64,000 nucleotides of DNA from Verrucomicrobiota bacterium (GCA_023443455.1 JAEZUE010000103.1:92970-156969), one strand, 5' to 3'; shown: positions 15,360 through 24,259, counted from the stretch's first letter. Made by a program: numbers and translations. Notes: a model not told the origin generated them from the letters alone.

Positions 15360-17597
15360 ATGAATCAGAAGCACTCCGTCACCATTGCCGAACTCGGGAT
15401 GACCATCTCGACCGGCACCCTCGCCCAGCTCGCTTCGGGCGCCGTCACCGTCTCCATCGGCGAGACCACCGTCTTCGTCTCCGCCCAGGTCGCCGCGAAC
15501 ATCAAGCCCGGCCAGGACTTCTTCCCGCTCACCGTCGACTACCGCGAAAAGTTCTCCGCGGCCGGTCGTTTCCCCGGCGGCTACTTCAAGCGCGAAGGCC
15601 GCCCCTCCGAGAAGGAGATCCTCACCTCCCGCCTGTGCGACCGCCCCTGCCGCCCGCTCTTCCCCGAGGGTTTCCTCAATGAAGTGCAGGTCATCGGCAT
15701 GCTGCTTTCCACCGACCTGCAGAACGAGCCCGATATCTGCATGGTCAACGGCGCCTCCGCCGCCCTCTCCATCTCCGACATCCCGTGGGCCGGCCCGATC
15801 GCCTGCGTGCGCGTCGGCCTGATCGACGGTGAATTCGTCGCCAACCCGACCATCGACCAGATGGGCGGCTCCGCGCTCGACCTGATCTACGTCGGCAACG
15901 AGAAGGACATGCTCATGATCGAGGGCAGCGCCGATCAGCTCCCCGAAGAGGAGTTCATCAAGGCCCTCGAGTTCGCCCAGAACGCCATCCAGCCGATCAT
16001 CAAGGCCATCAAGGAACTCGTCTCCTTGTGCGGCAAACCGAAGGTCTCCCCGACCCTCGTCATCGCCAAGCCCGAGGCCGTCGCCATCATCAAGCGCGTC
16101 GTCGGCGAGAAGGTGCAACCCGCCATCTTCGGCAAGGAGAAGGCCGAACGCACCGCCAACATCAAGGCCCTCAAGGAAGAGGCCAAGGTCGCCCTGCTCG
16201 CCGAACTCGGCGAAGGCAAGTTCACCGACGCCGACATCTCCATCGTCTTCGAAGAACTCCAGGCCCACGCCTACCGCGCCACCGTGCTCGCCCAGGGCAA
16301 GCGCGCCGACGGCCGCGACTCCCTGAGCCTGCGCCAGATCTCCTGCGACGTCGGCGTGCTCCCGCGCGTGCACGGCTCCGCCGTGTTCAAGCGTGGCGAC
16401 ACCCAGGGCCTCGTCATCACCACCCTCGCCCCCTCCGGCGATGCGCAGGATCTCGACGGGCTCACCGGCGGCGCGAAGACCAAGAGCTTCATCCTCCACT
16501 ACAACTTCCCGCCCTTCTCCGTCGGCGAGACCGGCCGCACCGGCTCGCCCGGCCGCCGCGAGATCGGTCACGGCGCCCTCGCCGAGCGCTCGCTCCTCCC
16601 GGTCGTCCCCACGGAAGACGCGTTCCCGTACGCCATCCGCCTCTCCTCCGAGATCATGGCCTCCAACGGCTCGACCTCCATGGCCTCGATCTGCGGCGGC
16701 TGCTTGGCCCTCATGGACGCCGGCGTGCCGATCGTCGCCCCCGTCGCCGGCATCTCCTGCGGTCTCATCACCGAGATGGACGAAGCCGGTACCATCACCC
16801 GCAGCGAAGTCATCACCGACATCCTCGGCGAGGAAGACCACTTCGGCGACATGGACTTCAAGGTCGCCGGCACCACCACCGGCATCACCGGCTTCCAGCT
16901 CGACCTGAAGATCAAGGGCCTGCCCTTCGAGATCGCCAAGAAGGCCATCCTGCAGGCCCGCGACGCCCGCCTCCAGATCCTCAGCACGATGCTCGCCTCC
17001 CTGCCGGCCCCGCGCAAGGACCTCAGCCCCTTCGCCCCGCGCATCCAGACCATCCAGATCAACCCCGAGAAGATCGGCCTGCTCATCGGCCCCGGAGGCA
17101 AGACCATCCGTCGCATCGTCGAGACCACCGGCGCGCAGATCGACATCTCCGACGACGACTCCGGCAAGGTCCTCATCTACTCGAACAACGCCGACTCGCT
17201 CAACCGCGCGATCCAAGAGATCGATGTGCTCTGCGGCGGCGGCGCCCAGATCGAGATGGGCAAGATCTACAACGGCCGCGTTTCCGGCATCAAGGACTTC
17301 GGCTGCTTCGTCGAGTGCCTGCCGGGCAAGGAAGGTCTCTGCCACATCTCCGAGCTCGCCGACTTCCGCGTGCGCCGCACCGAAGACGTCGTCAAGATGG
17401 GCGACCAGATCTGGGTGAAGTGCGTCGGCATCGACGAGCGCAGCGGCAAGGTCCGCCTCAGCCGCCGCGCCGCCATGCAGGAACGCGAAGCCGCCGCGCA
17501 GCCCAAGACCGAAGCGGCCCCCGCCGCCGAAGCCCCGGCCACCGAGGCCAGCCCCGCCGAGCAGGCTCCCGCCACCGAGGAGAAGCCGCAGGAATAA
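15360..17597 (+). CDS. pnp: Polyribonucleotide nucleotidyltransferase (PNPase)
   Basis: 745-residue 3'-to-5' phosphorolytic exoribonuclease that forms a trimer with the RNA degradosome. Order of domains: first RNase PH domain (from about 10), helical linker, second RNase PH domain (about 310-540, with GRTGSPGRREIGHGALAERSL and SEIMASNGSTSMASICGG), KH domain (about 555-610, IGLLIGPGGKTIRRI) and S1 domain (about 620-690, YNGRVSGIKDFGCFVE). The final 40 residues are an Ala/Pro/Glu-rich tail, probably disordered. The start is fixed by MNQKHSVTIAELGMTIS. A GC hairpin with a T-rich run follows the stop by about 50 bp. Confidence 0.98.
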   Translation: MNQKHSVTIAELGMTISTGTLAQLASGAVTVSIGETTVFVSAQVAANIKPGQDFFPLTVDYREKFSAAGRFPGGYFKREGRPSEKEILTSRLCDRPCRPLFPEGFLNEVQVIGMLLSTDLQNEPDICMVNGASAALSISDIPWAGPIACVRVGLIDGEFVANPTIDQMGGSALDLIYVGNEKDMLMIEGSADQLPEEEFIKALEFAQNAIQPIIKAIKELVSLCGKPKVSPTLVIAKPEAVAIIKRVVGEKVQPAIFGKEKAERTANIKALKEEAKVALLAELGEGKFTDADISIVFEELQAHAYRATVLAQGKRADGRDSLSLRQISCDVGVLPRVHGSAVFKRGDTQGLVITTLAPSGDAQDLDGLTGGAKTKSFILHYNFPPFSVGETGRTGSPGRREIGHGALAERSLLPVVPTEDAFPYAIRLSSEIMASNGSTSMASICGGCLALMDAGVPIVAPVAGISCGLITEMDEAGTITRSEVITDILGEEDHFGDMDFKVAGTTTGITGFQLDLKIKGLPFEIAKKAILQARDARLQILSTMLASLPAPRKDLSPFAPRIQTIQINPEKIGLLIGPGGKTIRRIVETTGAQIDISDDDSGKVLIYSNNADSLNRAIQEIDVLCGGGAQIEMGKIYNGRVSGIKDFGCFVECLPGKEGLCHISELADFRVRRTEDVVKMGDQIWVKCVGIDERSGKVRLSRRAAMQEREAAAQPKTEAAPAAEAPATEASPAEQAPATEEKPQE

Positions 17598-17647
17598 CCC
17601 TGCACCCACCGTCGGGTGCGAGTTCGCTCGCACCGCTTCGACTTTCG

Positions 17648-17680
17648 CCCCGCGGTCTCACCACCGCGGGGCTTTTCTTT
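17648..17680 (+). terminator. Rho-independent terminator after pnp
   Basis: CCCCGCGGT (17648-17656) pairs with ACCGCGGGG (17663-17671) around a 6-base loop and is followed by CTTTTCTTT. It separates pnp from the convergent FtsB-like gene. Confidence 0.85.
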
Positions 17681-17782
17681 TCTTTACCGGCACCAACGGA
17701 TATGGGCCGACCTCCGGTCCCGCATGCCGAATTCCCAAAACAAGCACGCCCCCACCATCGGCGGAGCGGGCCCGGCCCCACG

Positions 17783-18064
17783 TCACTCGCGGAAACGGAA
17801 CACCGTCTCGTCCTGCTTGGCGTAGCCGAGTTTGCGGCGGATCATCCCCTCGACGTACTGCGGATCGCTGCGCAGATGGGCGAGCGCCCGCTGCTGCTCG
17901 CGCAGCTCCTGTTCGGCCACCTGCAACCGCTGGCGCGTCTCCGCCGCCTGGGTCCGCACGGTCGAAAGCTCCTGATACGTCTGCATGAACGAGATCCCGG
18001 AGAATGCGCTGAGCACCAGGAACACGACCGCGTACAACGAAGCTAGAAAACGACCAAGAGTCAT
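17783..18064 (-). CDS. FtsB/DivIC-family septum formation initiator-like protein
   Basis: 93 residues: a single membrane helix near the N-terminus (FLASLYAVVFLVLSAFSGISF) followed by a coiled coil rich in Glu, Gln and Arg (TRQRLQVAEQELREQQRALAHL) and the short motif DPQYVEGMIRRKLGYAKQDETVFRF. The DPxYxExxxRxKLGYxxxxE pattern is diagnostic of FtsB/DivIC divisome proteins, which bridge FtsL and FtsQ at the septum. The start at 18064 places the helix correctly; a longer in-frame reading adds 44 residues unlike the family. It is monocistronic and convergent with pnp. Confidence 0.88.
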   Translation of the reverse strand: MTLGRFLASLYAVVFLVLSAFSGISFMQTYQELSTVRTQAAETRQRLQVAEQELREQQRALAHLRSDPQYVEGMIRRKLGYAKQDETVFRFRE

Positions 18065-18209
18065 CGGGGGAGGGATTGCAGTGGCGGTAAGAAAAGGGTT
18101 TGAGTGGCCGCTGCCTTCTTGCGTGCCGCTTTTAGAGTCCATAATCGGCCGCGGTTCAATATTTTTCCCGGACGCCACTGCGCCCGACGATCCCAACCCA
18201 GCCCGCCCG

Positions 18210-19025
18210 ATGTACCAAAGTTTCTACGGCTTCGAGGAGATGCCCTTCAACATCACCCCGGACCCGAAGTTTCTCTACCTCAGCCCCTCGCACGTGGATG
18301 CGCTCCAGCATCTCAAATACGGCATCGAGGAGCGCAAGGGGTTCATCGTGCTCATCGGCGAGGTCGGCTGCGGCAAGACCACCCTCTGCCGCCGGCTGCT
18401 CAACGAGCTCGACGCCGAACGCTTCGAGACCGCGCTGGTGCTCAACCCCCGCGTGACCGAGACGGAGATGCTCGAGACCATCCTGCTCGAGCTAGGCGAG
18501 ACCATCGAGCAGCATACCCAGAACGCCCTCGTCGCCCAGGTCAACCGCGTGCTGATCGAACGGATTCACGCCGGCAAGGACATCGTGCTGATCATCGACG
18601 AGTGCCAGAACCTCTCCTTCGAGGTGCTCGAACAGGTGCGGCTGCTCTCCAACCTCGAGACCGACAAGCAGAAGCTGCTCCAGATCGTCCTGATGGGGCA
18701 GCCCGAGTTCAAGGAGAAGCTCCGGCAAGACCGCCTCCGCCAGCTACGCCAACGCATCCTCGTCCACTACGAGCTCAACCCGCTCACCCAGGCCGAGGCC
18801 ACGCACTACATCTTCCACCGCCTCACCCTCGCCGGCGCCAACGGCCGGCCGCGCTTCACCAAATGGGCGCTGCGCTCGATCTACCGCCACAGCCGCGGCA
18901 CCCCCCGCATCATCAACAACCTCTGCGACAAGGCCATGCTCGCCGCCTTCGTGCGCGACTCCGACGAGGTCACCTGGTGGGATGTGCGCCGCGCCCTCAA
19001 GGAGGTCGCCCACCTGACCGATTGA
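18210..19025 (+). CDS. GspA/ExeA-type AAA ATPase
   Basis: 271 residues. The start MYQSFYGFEEMPFNITPDPKF is the typical opening of ExeA/GspA ATPases and of the ATPase found in exosortase loci. It carries Walker A GEVGCGKTT (near residue 50), Walker B VLIIDECQNLS, a sensor region QIVLMGQPEF and the C-terminal RGTPRIINNLCDKAML motif of AAA_22-like proteins. ExeA with ExeB assembles the type II secretion secretin in Aeromonas. The GspB-like gene follows 57 bp downstream, which supports that role. A peptidoglycan-binding domain seen in some ExeA proteins is absent here. Confidence 0.9.
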   Translation: MYQSFYGFEEMPFNITPDPKFLYLSPSHVDALQHLKYGIEERKGFIVLIGEVGCGKTTLCRRLLNELDAERFETALVLNPRVTETEMLETILLELGETIEQHTQNALVAQVNRVLIERIHAGKDIVLIIDECQNLSFEVLEQVRLLSNLETDKQKLLQIVLMGQPEFKEKLRQDRLRQLRQRILVHYELNPLTQAEATHYIFHRLTLAGANGRPRFTKWALRSIYRHSRGTPRIINNLCDKAMLAAFVRDSDEVTWWDVRRALKEVAHLTD

Positions 19026-19082
19026 GCCGCCGCCAGCGGCCCCGTTTTCCGTCACCATTTCCCCGATCCATTCACCGCCGCC

Positions 19083-19784
19083 ATGAGCCTCATCAACGAC
19101 GCCCTCAAAAAAGCGCAACGCGAACGCGCCCACCCGGCGGACCGGGCCCCGAGCACCACGCCGCCCGCCGGCACGCCACCGCCCGCACACCCCGCCGGCC
19201 CCCGCCAGGAGCTTCGCTCCAAGGGCAACCCGTGGCTGCTCATCCTGGTGGCCGTCGGAGTGATCGGCGGCGGCACTGCCGTCTGGTTTCTCAAGCCCGG
19301 TGCCGCCCCGGCCCCGGCCCAAACCGCTGCCGCCCCGGCTGCGCCCTCCCCGGTCCCCGCACCGGCGACGCCCGCAACCGAGCCGGAGATGCCCCAGCTC
19401 ACGATCAACCTCGCCGGCACCACGCCGCCACAGCCCGTCCCGGCACCCACGCCCAGCCCGCTCCCCGTCGCCCCCCCGGCCACGACTCCCCCCACGGCAC
19501 CCGTCGCGAAAACCTCGATGCCCGAGGCACCGCCCGCCGCCGCCCCGGCGCCGTTGCAGATTACCCTTCAGCTCGAGGATCCCCGCGTCCTCGCCTTCCT
19601 CGATGCCGCCAAGATCAACGGCATCCGCGCCGCGGCCGACGACGCCAAGCTGCTCATGAACAACAAGGTCTTCCGGGTCGGCGGCGTGGTCGACCGCGAG
19701 CTCGGGTTGAAGCTCGTGCAGATCCTCCCGACCGAACTCGTCTTCGAGGACGCCCGCGGTATCCAATACCACAAGATTCTCTGA
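19083..19784 (+). CDS. GspB/ExeB-like inner-membrane protein
   Basis: 233 residues. It opens with MSLINDALKKAQRER, the signature of GspB-like proteins and of the similar PulB, then has one membrane helix (WLLILVAVGVIGGGTAVWFL), a long Pro/Ala linker across the periplasm and a C-terminal domain (LEDPRVLAFLDAAKINGIRAAADDAKLLMNNKVFRVGGVVDRELGLKLVQI) ending FEDARGIQYHKIL. This topology suits the partner of the GspA-type ATPase encoded just before it; in Aeromonas the pair inserts the secretin. A MITE-like element begins 8 bp after the stop. Confidence 0.85.
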   Translation: MSLINDALKKAQRERAHPADRAPSTTPPAGTPPPAHPAGPRQELRSKGNPWLLILVAVGVIGGGTAVWFLKPGAAPAPAQTAAAPAAPSPVPAPATPATEPEMPQLTINLAGTTPPQPVPAPTPSPLPVAPPATTPPTAPVAKTSMPEAPPAAAPAPLQITLQLEDPRVLAFLDAAKINGIRAAADDAKLLMNNKVFRVGGVVDRELGLKLVQILPTELVFEDARGIQYHKIL

Positions 19785-19791
19785 GCCGAGC

Positions 19792-19913
19792 ATTCGGTCG
19801 AGTGACGAACGTCGAGGGGCCGATCACGGAGGAGATCGGGCGAAGCACTCGTGCAGGAAGCTCGCCTCCGATGGTTTGGCGCTCGTCCCTCGACGCTCGC
19901 CTCTCGACCGCAT
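19792..19913. mobile_element. MITE-like palindromic element (family F, copy 2, inverted)
   Basis: About 122 bp, starting just after the GspB-like stop. Its reverse complement aligns along its whole length with the element at 14471, including both terminal repeats and the interior. The following 19914-20089 stretch before the ligase-like gene shows no gene. Confidence 0.7.
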
Positions 19914-20089
19914 CATCACGGCTTCGGCCGACGGTTCGACCGCCTCCGCCACCGGCCGAAGCGCCTGTGCCAAAGCAACCCGTATTCGGAATTCGGTGAC
20001 TCGCTCCAGGCACACTGGCCGACGCGGCCGTTGCATCGTCGGCCGAACGCCTCGACGCCGCCCGCGCAGAAAAGCCGCTGGACCGCACC

Positions 20090-21619
20090 ATGTCCGTTTC
20101 GCTTAATTTTCCGGTGCCCAAGAGCCCACCGCCCCCGCGCAAGGATTCAGGCGACCCACGCGTCGCGCGGTTTCGGCCGCACCAACGACGCCCCGAGCTT
20201 CACCCGCAGGAACGCTGGGTCCTCTTCTGGGTCGCCCTGCACCTCTGCTTCCTTCCGTGGGCGCTGGGCGCGATGCCGCTCTGGAGCCAATGCGTCAGCC
20301 TCGGGCTCGCCCTGGTCGGCTTCGGTTTCGCCTCACGCCCCCGTGAATACACCCCGGCCCAAACCGGAGGTGAATCGCTCCGCGTCCGCCCGCTGCAGCG
20401 GCTCTGGCGCCTGCCTCTCTTCTGGATCGGGCTGGCTCTGCTCCTCTACATCGCGGTGCAGGGGCTCAACCCCGCCTGGATCTACCATGCCAATTCCTCC
20501 TATTGGTGGATCGAGCCCGCCAACCCCGTCCGGTGGCTGCCCAGCGGCATGCGTGTGCCCTTCGTCACGGCCGGACCATGGCGCGCACTGATCGTCTTCG
20601 CCTCGCTGTGGCTGACTCTTTGCTCCGTCTGGATCGGCTTCATGCGTCGCCAGACCTTCCGGCTCCTGTTCACCGTTCTGGTCGGCAACGGCGTGCTGCT
20701 GGCTCTCTTCGGGCTGGCCCAGCAACTGACCCAGGCGAAGGGGATCTTCTGGGTGGTGAAATCGAGCAGCAGCTCCTTCGTCGCCTCGTTCATCTATCGC
20801 AACCACGCGGGGGCTTATCTGAACATCCTCGTCGCACTCGCCGTCGGCCTCGCCTGGTGGCACTTCGCCAGGGCCAACCGCCGCCTCGAGAAATCGAGCC
20901 CGGCCGGAGTCTTCACCTTCGGCGCCGTCCTCATCGGGGTGATGGCGCTCTTCACTCTTTCGCGCGGCACCGCCGCCATCCTGCTCACGTTCTCCGCGAT
21001 CACTGGAGCGGCCTTCTTCTGGCACCAACTCCGCCAGCCCGCCCAGCAGCGCAGCCGTGCGGTCCTGCTCGGTCTGCTCGTCCTGCTCGGCGGCTTTCTC
21101 GCCGTGGGCATGTACTCGCTGAAGGCCGAGAACCTCTGGAAACGTTTCAGCACCCTGCTCGTCGACCCGGTCGCCTCGGCCAAGGAACGAACCCTGGCGC
21201 ACTCCGCCGCAGCGGAGATGTTCAAGGCCCGACCGGTTTTCGGCTGGGGGGCCGGCTGCTTCCGTTTCGGCTTCCCCGAGTACGTCCGCAAGCATCCGGA
21301 AATCTACTACTCCGGCCGCATCACCCGCACCCAGCGCAAGCTCTGGGAGCATGCCCACAACGACCTGCTCGAGTTTCCGATCGAGTTCGGCATGGTCGGC
21401 AGCCTCTTGTTCCTCTCCGGCGCGAGCTGGCTGGCCTGGCGGCAGGTTCGCACCCGGGTGTGGAGCAACCCGCTGGCGTTCCCCACCGTCTTCGGGCTCG
21501 GATTGACGGTCGTGCACGCCTGGGGCGACTTCGTCTTCCAGAACCCGGCCATCCTGCTGACCTGGGCGGTTCTCTCGCTCGCCTCGATCCGCTGGGCCGA
21601 AGTCGACACCGGCTCCTGA
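20090..21619 (+). CDS. O-antigen ligase/polymerase family membrane protein
   Basis: 509 residues with about 11 hydrophobic segments. The central region matches the Wzy_C/WaaL fold: a large soluble loop after the eighth or so helix with SRGTAAILLTFSAITG, then FSTLLVDPVASAKERTLAHSAAAEMFKARPVFGWGAGCFRFGFPEYV, and a late EHAHNDLLEFPIEFG segment. The GWGxGxF and HxHNDxLE-like motifs are typical of O-antigen ligases and of polymerases of surface polysaccharides. It would join or polymerise lipid-linked glycans at the periplasmic face. The upstream genes are secretion components, so the neighbourhood does not show which polysaccharide it serves. Confidence 0.88.
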   Translation: MSVSLNFPVPKSPPPPRKDSGDPRVARFRPHQRRPELHPQERWVLFWVALHLCFLPWALGAMPLWSQCVSLGLALVGFGFASRPREYTPAQTGGESLRVRPLQRLWRLPLFWIGLALLLYIAVQGLNPAWIYHANSSYWWIEPANPVRWLPSGMRVPFVTAGPWRALIVFASLWLTLCSVWIGFMRRQTFRLLFTVLVGNGVLLALFGLAQQLTQAKGIFWVVKSSSSSFVASFIYRNHAGAYLNILVALAVGLAWWHFARANRRLEKSSPAGVFTFGAVLIGVMALFTLSRGTAAILLTFSAITGAAFFWHQLRQPAQQRSRAVLLGLLVLLGGFLAVGMYSLKAENLWKRFSTLLVDPVASAKERTLAHSAAAEMFKARPVFGWGAGCFRFGFPEYVRKHPEIYYSGRITRTQRKLWEHAHNDLLEFPIEFGMVGSLLFLSGASWLAWRQVRTRVWSNPLAFPTVFGLGLTVVHAWGDFVFQNPAILLTWAVLSLASIRWAEVDTGS

Positions 21620-21693
21620 TCGCCGCAGCCGTAGCCCGCCGCTCCGCAAACCCACCGGAAGCACCCAGTTCCCCCCCCGGCCGCTCGGGGAAA

Positions 21694-21719
21694 AATAACG
21701 TGACGGTCGTCACGTTATT
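21694..21719. terminator. Palindrome, bidirectional terminator-like (copy 3, variant)
   Basis: Arms 21694-21704 and 21709-21719 pair fully around GGTC with the same GTGACGGTCGTCAC core. The G-C pair next to the core in copies 1 and 2 is an A-T pair here, a compensatory change. The A-run precedes the stem, while the far T-run is broken. It lies between two convergent genes. Confidence 0.75.
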
Positions 21720-21822
21720 CGGTTATCTGAATACAAGCGGCGCGGGCGGGGCCTTTCGATTCCGAGGATTCACCGGCCGGCGACCGCACCGGGATCCGCC
21801 CGGGCGCACTCCGGAAACGGCT

Positions 21823-22257
21823 TCAGCGCACCTGCAGGCGGATCTTGTTCAGGCCATTCTTGCGGCAGAGATCCATCACCTTCGTCACGTGCTTGAGCGC
21901 CGCATCCTCGTCGGAACGGATCAGCACCGTGATGTCCTTGTCGACCTTGGACAGCTCGCCGGCGAGACTCTCGAGCTCGGCGACCGACGCCTCGCGCTTG
22001 TCGAGCACAAGCTCGCCGTTGTTGCCGAGAATGGTCACGCGCACCTGCTCGTCCTTGTCGACCGCGATCACGACCTTGCTCTGGAAGACATTCTTCCCCG
22101 CGGTCTCGACCTTCGGCAGCGTGAGGTTGAGCGTGCCGCCGGTGGCCTCGCGGAACTGCATCGTCGCAAAGGTGAAAAAGACCAGCATCACCAGCACGTC
22201 GATCAACGGCACGAGCGGCAACTCGGGCCTGCGATAGCGGTCGCTGCGGAGGCTCAT
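21823..22257 (-). CDS. exbD: ExbD/TolR-family biopolymer transport protein
   Basis: 144 residues: a short cytoplasmic N-terminus (MSLRSDRYRRPELPLVPL), one membrane helix IDVLVMLVFFTFATMQF whose first Asp is the proton-relay residue of ExbD/TolR, and a periplasmic domain ending in KIRLQVR. With ExbB it harvests proton motive force for TonB-dependent uptake or, in Tol systems, for outer-membrane constriction. It overlaps the exbB stop by four bases (ATGA), showing tight translational coupling. No TonB or receptor gene is in the window. Confidence 0.92.
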   Translation of the reverse strand: MSLRSDRYRRPELPLVPLIDVLVMLVFFTFATMQFREATGGTLNLTLPKVETAGKNVFQSKVVIAVDKDEQVRVTILGNNGELVLDKREASVAELESLAGELSKVDKDITVLIRSDEDAALKHVTKVMDLCRKNGLNKIRLQVR

Positions 22258-22877
22258 GAACGGTTCTCCACCGCCACTTCCGCCGCACCCGCCTTCGAGC
22301 GGACGCGCGCGATGATGCGCTCGAGCAACACATCGAGCTGCGCCGTGTGGTGGTCGATCCGCCGCTGGATGTAGCCGTTGCCCGCCAAGGCGACCAACGC
22401 CACCGCCAGGCCGAGCAGCGTCGCCGAGAGGGCATAGCCGACACTCTGGGAGAACTTCGCCGGATCGGGCAACCCCGTCACCTGATCGCGGGTACTCGCG
22501 AAGGCGCCGAGCAGGCCCGAAACCGTGCCGATCAGACCGAGCAACGGTGCCCCGGTGTAGATGGTGTCGAGGTAGCGCACGCCACGCTCCATCTTCATGA
22601 CCTCGAGGCGGGCATAGGCCTTCGTCGCGTCGGGATCGCTTGCGTGGCGCTCGGCGAATTCGAGCACCCGGCCGAGCACGGAAAAGCGCCCGCCGGTCGT
22701 GGCCTTGTTCAACAGCACCGCCTCGGCCAATTCGGGCGGCAACACCGCCGTGGTGCGAAGCGCAAACGCGCGTTCACAGATGATGAACACCACAGCCAGA
22801 GAGCAGACAGCCAGCGGATACGCCAGCATGCCGGCCTCATTGAAGACACGAACCCAATCGACGACGGCGAAGAACAT
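22254..22877 (-). CDS. exbB: ExbB/TolQ/MotA-family proton channel protein
   Basis: 207 residues with three membrane helices: an N-terminal one (AYPLAVCSLAVVFIICERAFAL) and the pair around TIYTGAPLLGLIGTVSGLLGAF and SVGYALSATLLGLAVALVALAGNGYI. The TGAPLLGLIGTVxGLLxxF motif is the MotA/TolQ/ExbB hallmark. It forms the pentameric channel that surrounds the ExbD helices. The ATG at 22877 gives a normal family N-terminus; the upstream in-frame stretch does not look coding. It is the first gene of the exbB-exbD operon. The 22878-23112 stretch upstream has no gene. Confidence 0.92.
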   Translation of the reverse strand: MFFAVVDWVRVFNEAGMLAYPLAVCSLAVVFIICERAFALRTTAVLPPELAEAVLLNKATTGGRFSVLGRVLEFAERHASDPDATKAYARLEVMKMERGVRYLDTIYTGAPLLGLIGTVSGLLGAFASTRDQVTGLPDPAKFSQSVGYALSATLLGLAVALVALAGNGYIQRRIDHHTAQLDVLLERIIARVRSKAGAAEVAVENRS

Positions 22878-23025
22878 AGACGGTGCCGTTAGACGTGCGG
22901 CAGCGCCCAATGTTTCGCAACGCGGAAAAGAAAAGGCCGAAGCACGAAACCTTGACCTCGGAGAGGCAACTACGACCGGTCCCCCGGCATCGATGCCACC
23001 CGAATGACTGCCCCAAAAAGTCACC

Positions 23026-23037
23026 TTGCTAACGATT
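23026..23037 (-). promoter_or_regulatory. Recurrent GTTAGCA motif upstream of exbB
   Basis: The minus strand reads AATCGTTAGCAA, about 150 bp before exbB. It resembles the motif at 10086 and 52936 with one or two changes. It is a candidate promoter element only. Confidence 0.3.
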
Positions 23038-23112
23038 CAGCCACGAAGAAACACCACTCGCCGGCCTCAACGAAACGCGCAGGAACTCGGACCGACAGGC
23101 CCACCCACCAAC

Positions 23113-23538
23113 TCACCACCCGGTGAGCGCCACCCATACACCAAGAGCCAAATGCCCGTTCTCGTCCGCCAGGGTCGTGAAAAACACCCAGCACACAGCC
23201 ACAAACGACAAGCCCGCAAGGGCCCAAAGCCAGAGCGGCGCAATCGCCGTAATCCTCCGAGCATTCAGCAAAGCGAACGACAAACCGACAACCCCAAGCG
23301 CGATCACAAACCAGATCGGCACCTGCAACGAACCGAACAAGCGGCCGTCCAGTCCACCAATGAAAACCACGCCGCCGGAATAGCCACGATCAACGGCCAC
23401 CCAAGACATCGGAAGCGACATCAACAGCAGCAATATCCCGACACCGGCTCCAGCCGTCCGGTTATTCGTTCGTTTTTTCCATCCCCATTTCCATGGACTC
23501 AAAGAATAGGAGGCCGAGGCGCTCCCCACAAGAGCCAT
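23113..23538 (-). CDS. Hypothetical small integral membrane protein
   Basis: 141 residues with four predicted membrane helices: GAGVGILLLLMSLPMSWVAV, VPIWFVIALGVVGLSFALL, TAIAPLWLWALAGLSFVAVCWVFF and a last short one. The N-terminus is basic (KWGWKKRTNN). I recognise no family. The frame stays open upstream into leuD, but the ATG at 23538 lies just beyond the leuD terminators and is the likely start. Base composition is less GC-rich than its neighbours, which may mean recent arrival. Function unknown. Confidence 0.55.
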   Translation of the reverse strand: MALVGSASASYSLSPWKWGWKKRTNNRTAGAGVGILLLLMSLPMSWVAVDRGYSGGVVFIGGLDGRLFGSLQVPIWFVIALGVVGLSFALLNARRITAIAPLWLWALAGLSFVAVCWVFFTTLADENGHLALGVWVALTGW

Positions 23539-23574
23539 CGTGTTCGCTACACGATCCTCTTGGATACGAAAAAA

Positions 23575-23599
23575 CGGGACCGGTCCATGACCGGTCCCG
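23575..23599 (-). terminator. Terminator/REP-like hairpin 2 downstream of leuD
   Basis: CGGGACCGGTC and GACCGGTCCCG are perfectly complementary around a 3-base loop. On the minus strand the stem is followed by TTTTTT, giving a textbook terminator for leuCD. It belongs to the GACCGG repeat family seen at 41309 and 47731. Confidence 0.75.
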
Positions 23600-23631
23600 T
23601 TAGGTTCGATTCCGTAGGACAGCGTAAAACG

Positions 23632-23652
23632 GGGCCGGTCGGAGACCGGCCC
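23632..23652 (-). terminator. Terminator/REP-like hairpin 1 downstream of leuD
   Basis: GGGCCGGTC pairs with GACCGGCCC around a 3-base loop; on the minus strand CGTTTTAC follows. A GTAG head precedes the stem on that strand. It stands 4 bp beyond the leuD stop. Confidence 0.7.
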
Positions 23653-23656
23653 TACT

Positions 23657-24259
23657 TCACGCCGCCAGATACGGGAGCTTCTTGGCCAGCTCCTGCACCT
23701 GCGGCACGCCTTCGAGCAGCTCGGCGATCGAATCCCAGCGGCCGTTGACGAGCGCGTCGCGCGCGGACTCGCGCATCGTGATCTTGATCGTCTGGCCACC
23801 GAAGCGCACCTCGAGCGCCTCGATGTCGACGACGACCTCGGTCTGCGGATTCGCCTCGATCGCGGCGGCGACCTTGGCGATGTCCTCGCGGGTCGCCACG
23901 ACGCAGGGCATGCCGAGCGTGGTCGAGTTGCCGAAGAAGATCTCGGCGTAGCCTTCGGCGATGATCGCGCGGAAGCCGTACTTCTGGATCGCCTGCGGCG
24001 CGTGCTCGCGGGAGGAGCCGCAGCCGAAGTTCGCGCCGGAGAGCAGCACGGTGGCTCCCTGGAAACGGGCTTCGTTGAGCGGATGCGGTTTGAGGGAACC
24101 GTCCTCGTTCTTGCGCACGTCGAAGAAGACGAACTCGCCGAGACCGTCGAACGAGACGCACTTCATGAAGCGCGCCGGGATGATGCGGTCGGTGTCGATG
24201 TCGTTGCCCGGCACGAACACGCCGCGCCCGGCAACAGAGGTGATTTTGGCCAATGCCAT
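23657..24259 (-). CDS. leuD: 3-isopropylmalate dehydratase small subunit
   Basis: 200 residues, the normal LeuD size. It carries GRGVFVPGNDIDTDRIIPARFMK near the N-terminus and LLSGANFGCGSSREHAPQAIQKYGFRAIIAEGYAEIFFGNS, the substrate-discriminating swivel domain of the aconitase family. With LeuC it isomerises 2-isopropylmalate to 3-isopropylmalate in leucine synthesis. It follows leuC on the same strand after about 70 bp, so the two are probably one operon, ended by tandem hairpin terminators. Confidence 0.97.
   Translation of the reverse strand: MALAKITSVAGRGVFVPGNDIDTDRIIPARFMKCVSFDGLGEFVFFDVRKNEDGSLKPHPLNEARFQGATVLLSGANFGCGSSREHAPQAIQKYGFRAIIAEGYAEIFFGNSTTLGMPCVVATREDIAKVAAAIEANPQTEVVVDIEALEVRFGGQTIKITMRESARDALVNGRWDSIAELLEGVPQVQELAKKLPYLAA

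Noticed and set aside
14886..17633. 915-residue open frame opposite pnp
   Set aside because: Low-complexity Gly/Ala/Asp/Glu translation typical of the antisense of a GC-rich gene; pnp is unmistakable on the plus strand.
23603..23613. GGTTCGATTCC, a tRNA T-arm-like word
   Set aside because: No acceptor stem, D-arm or anticodon arm can be built around it; it lies between two terminator/REP hairpins.
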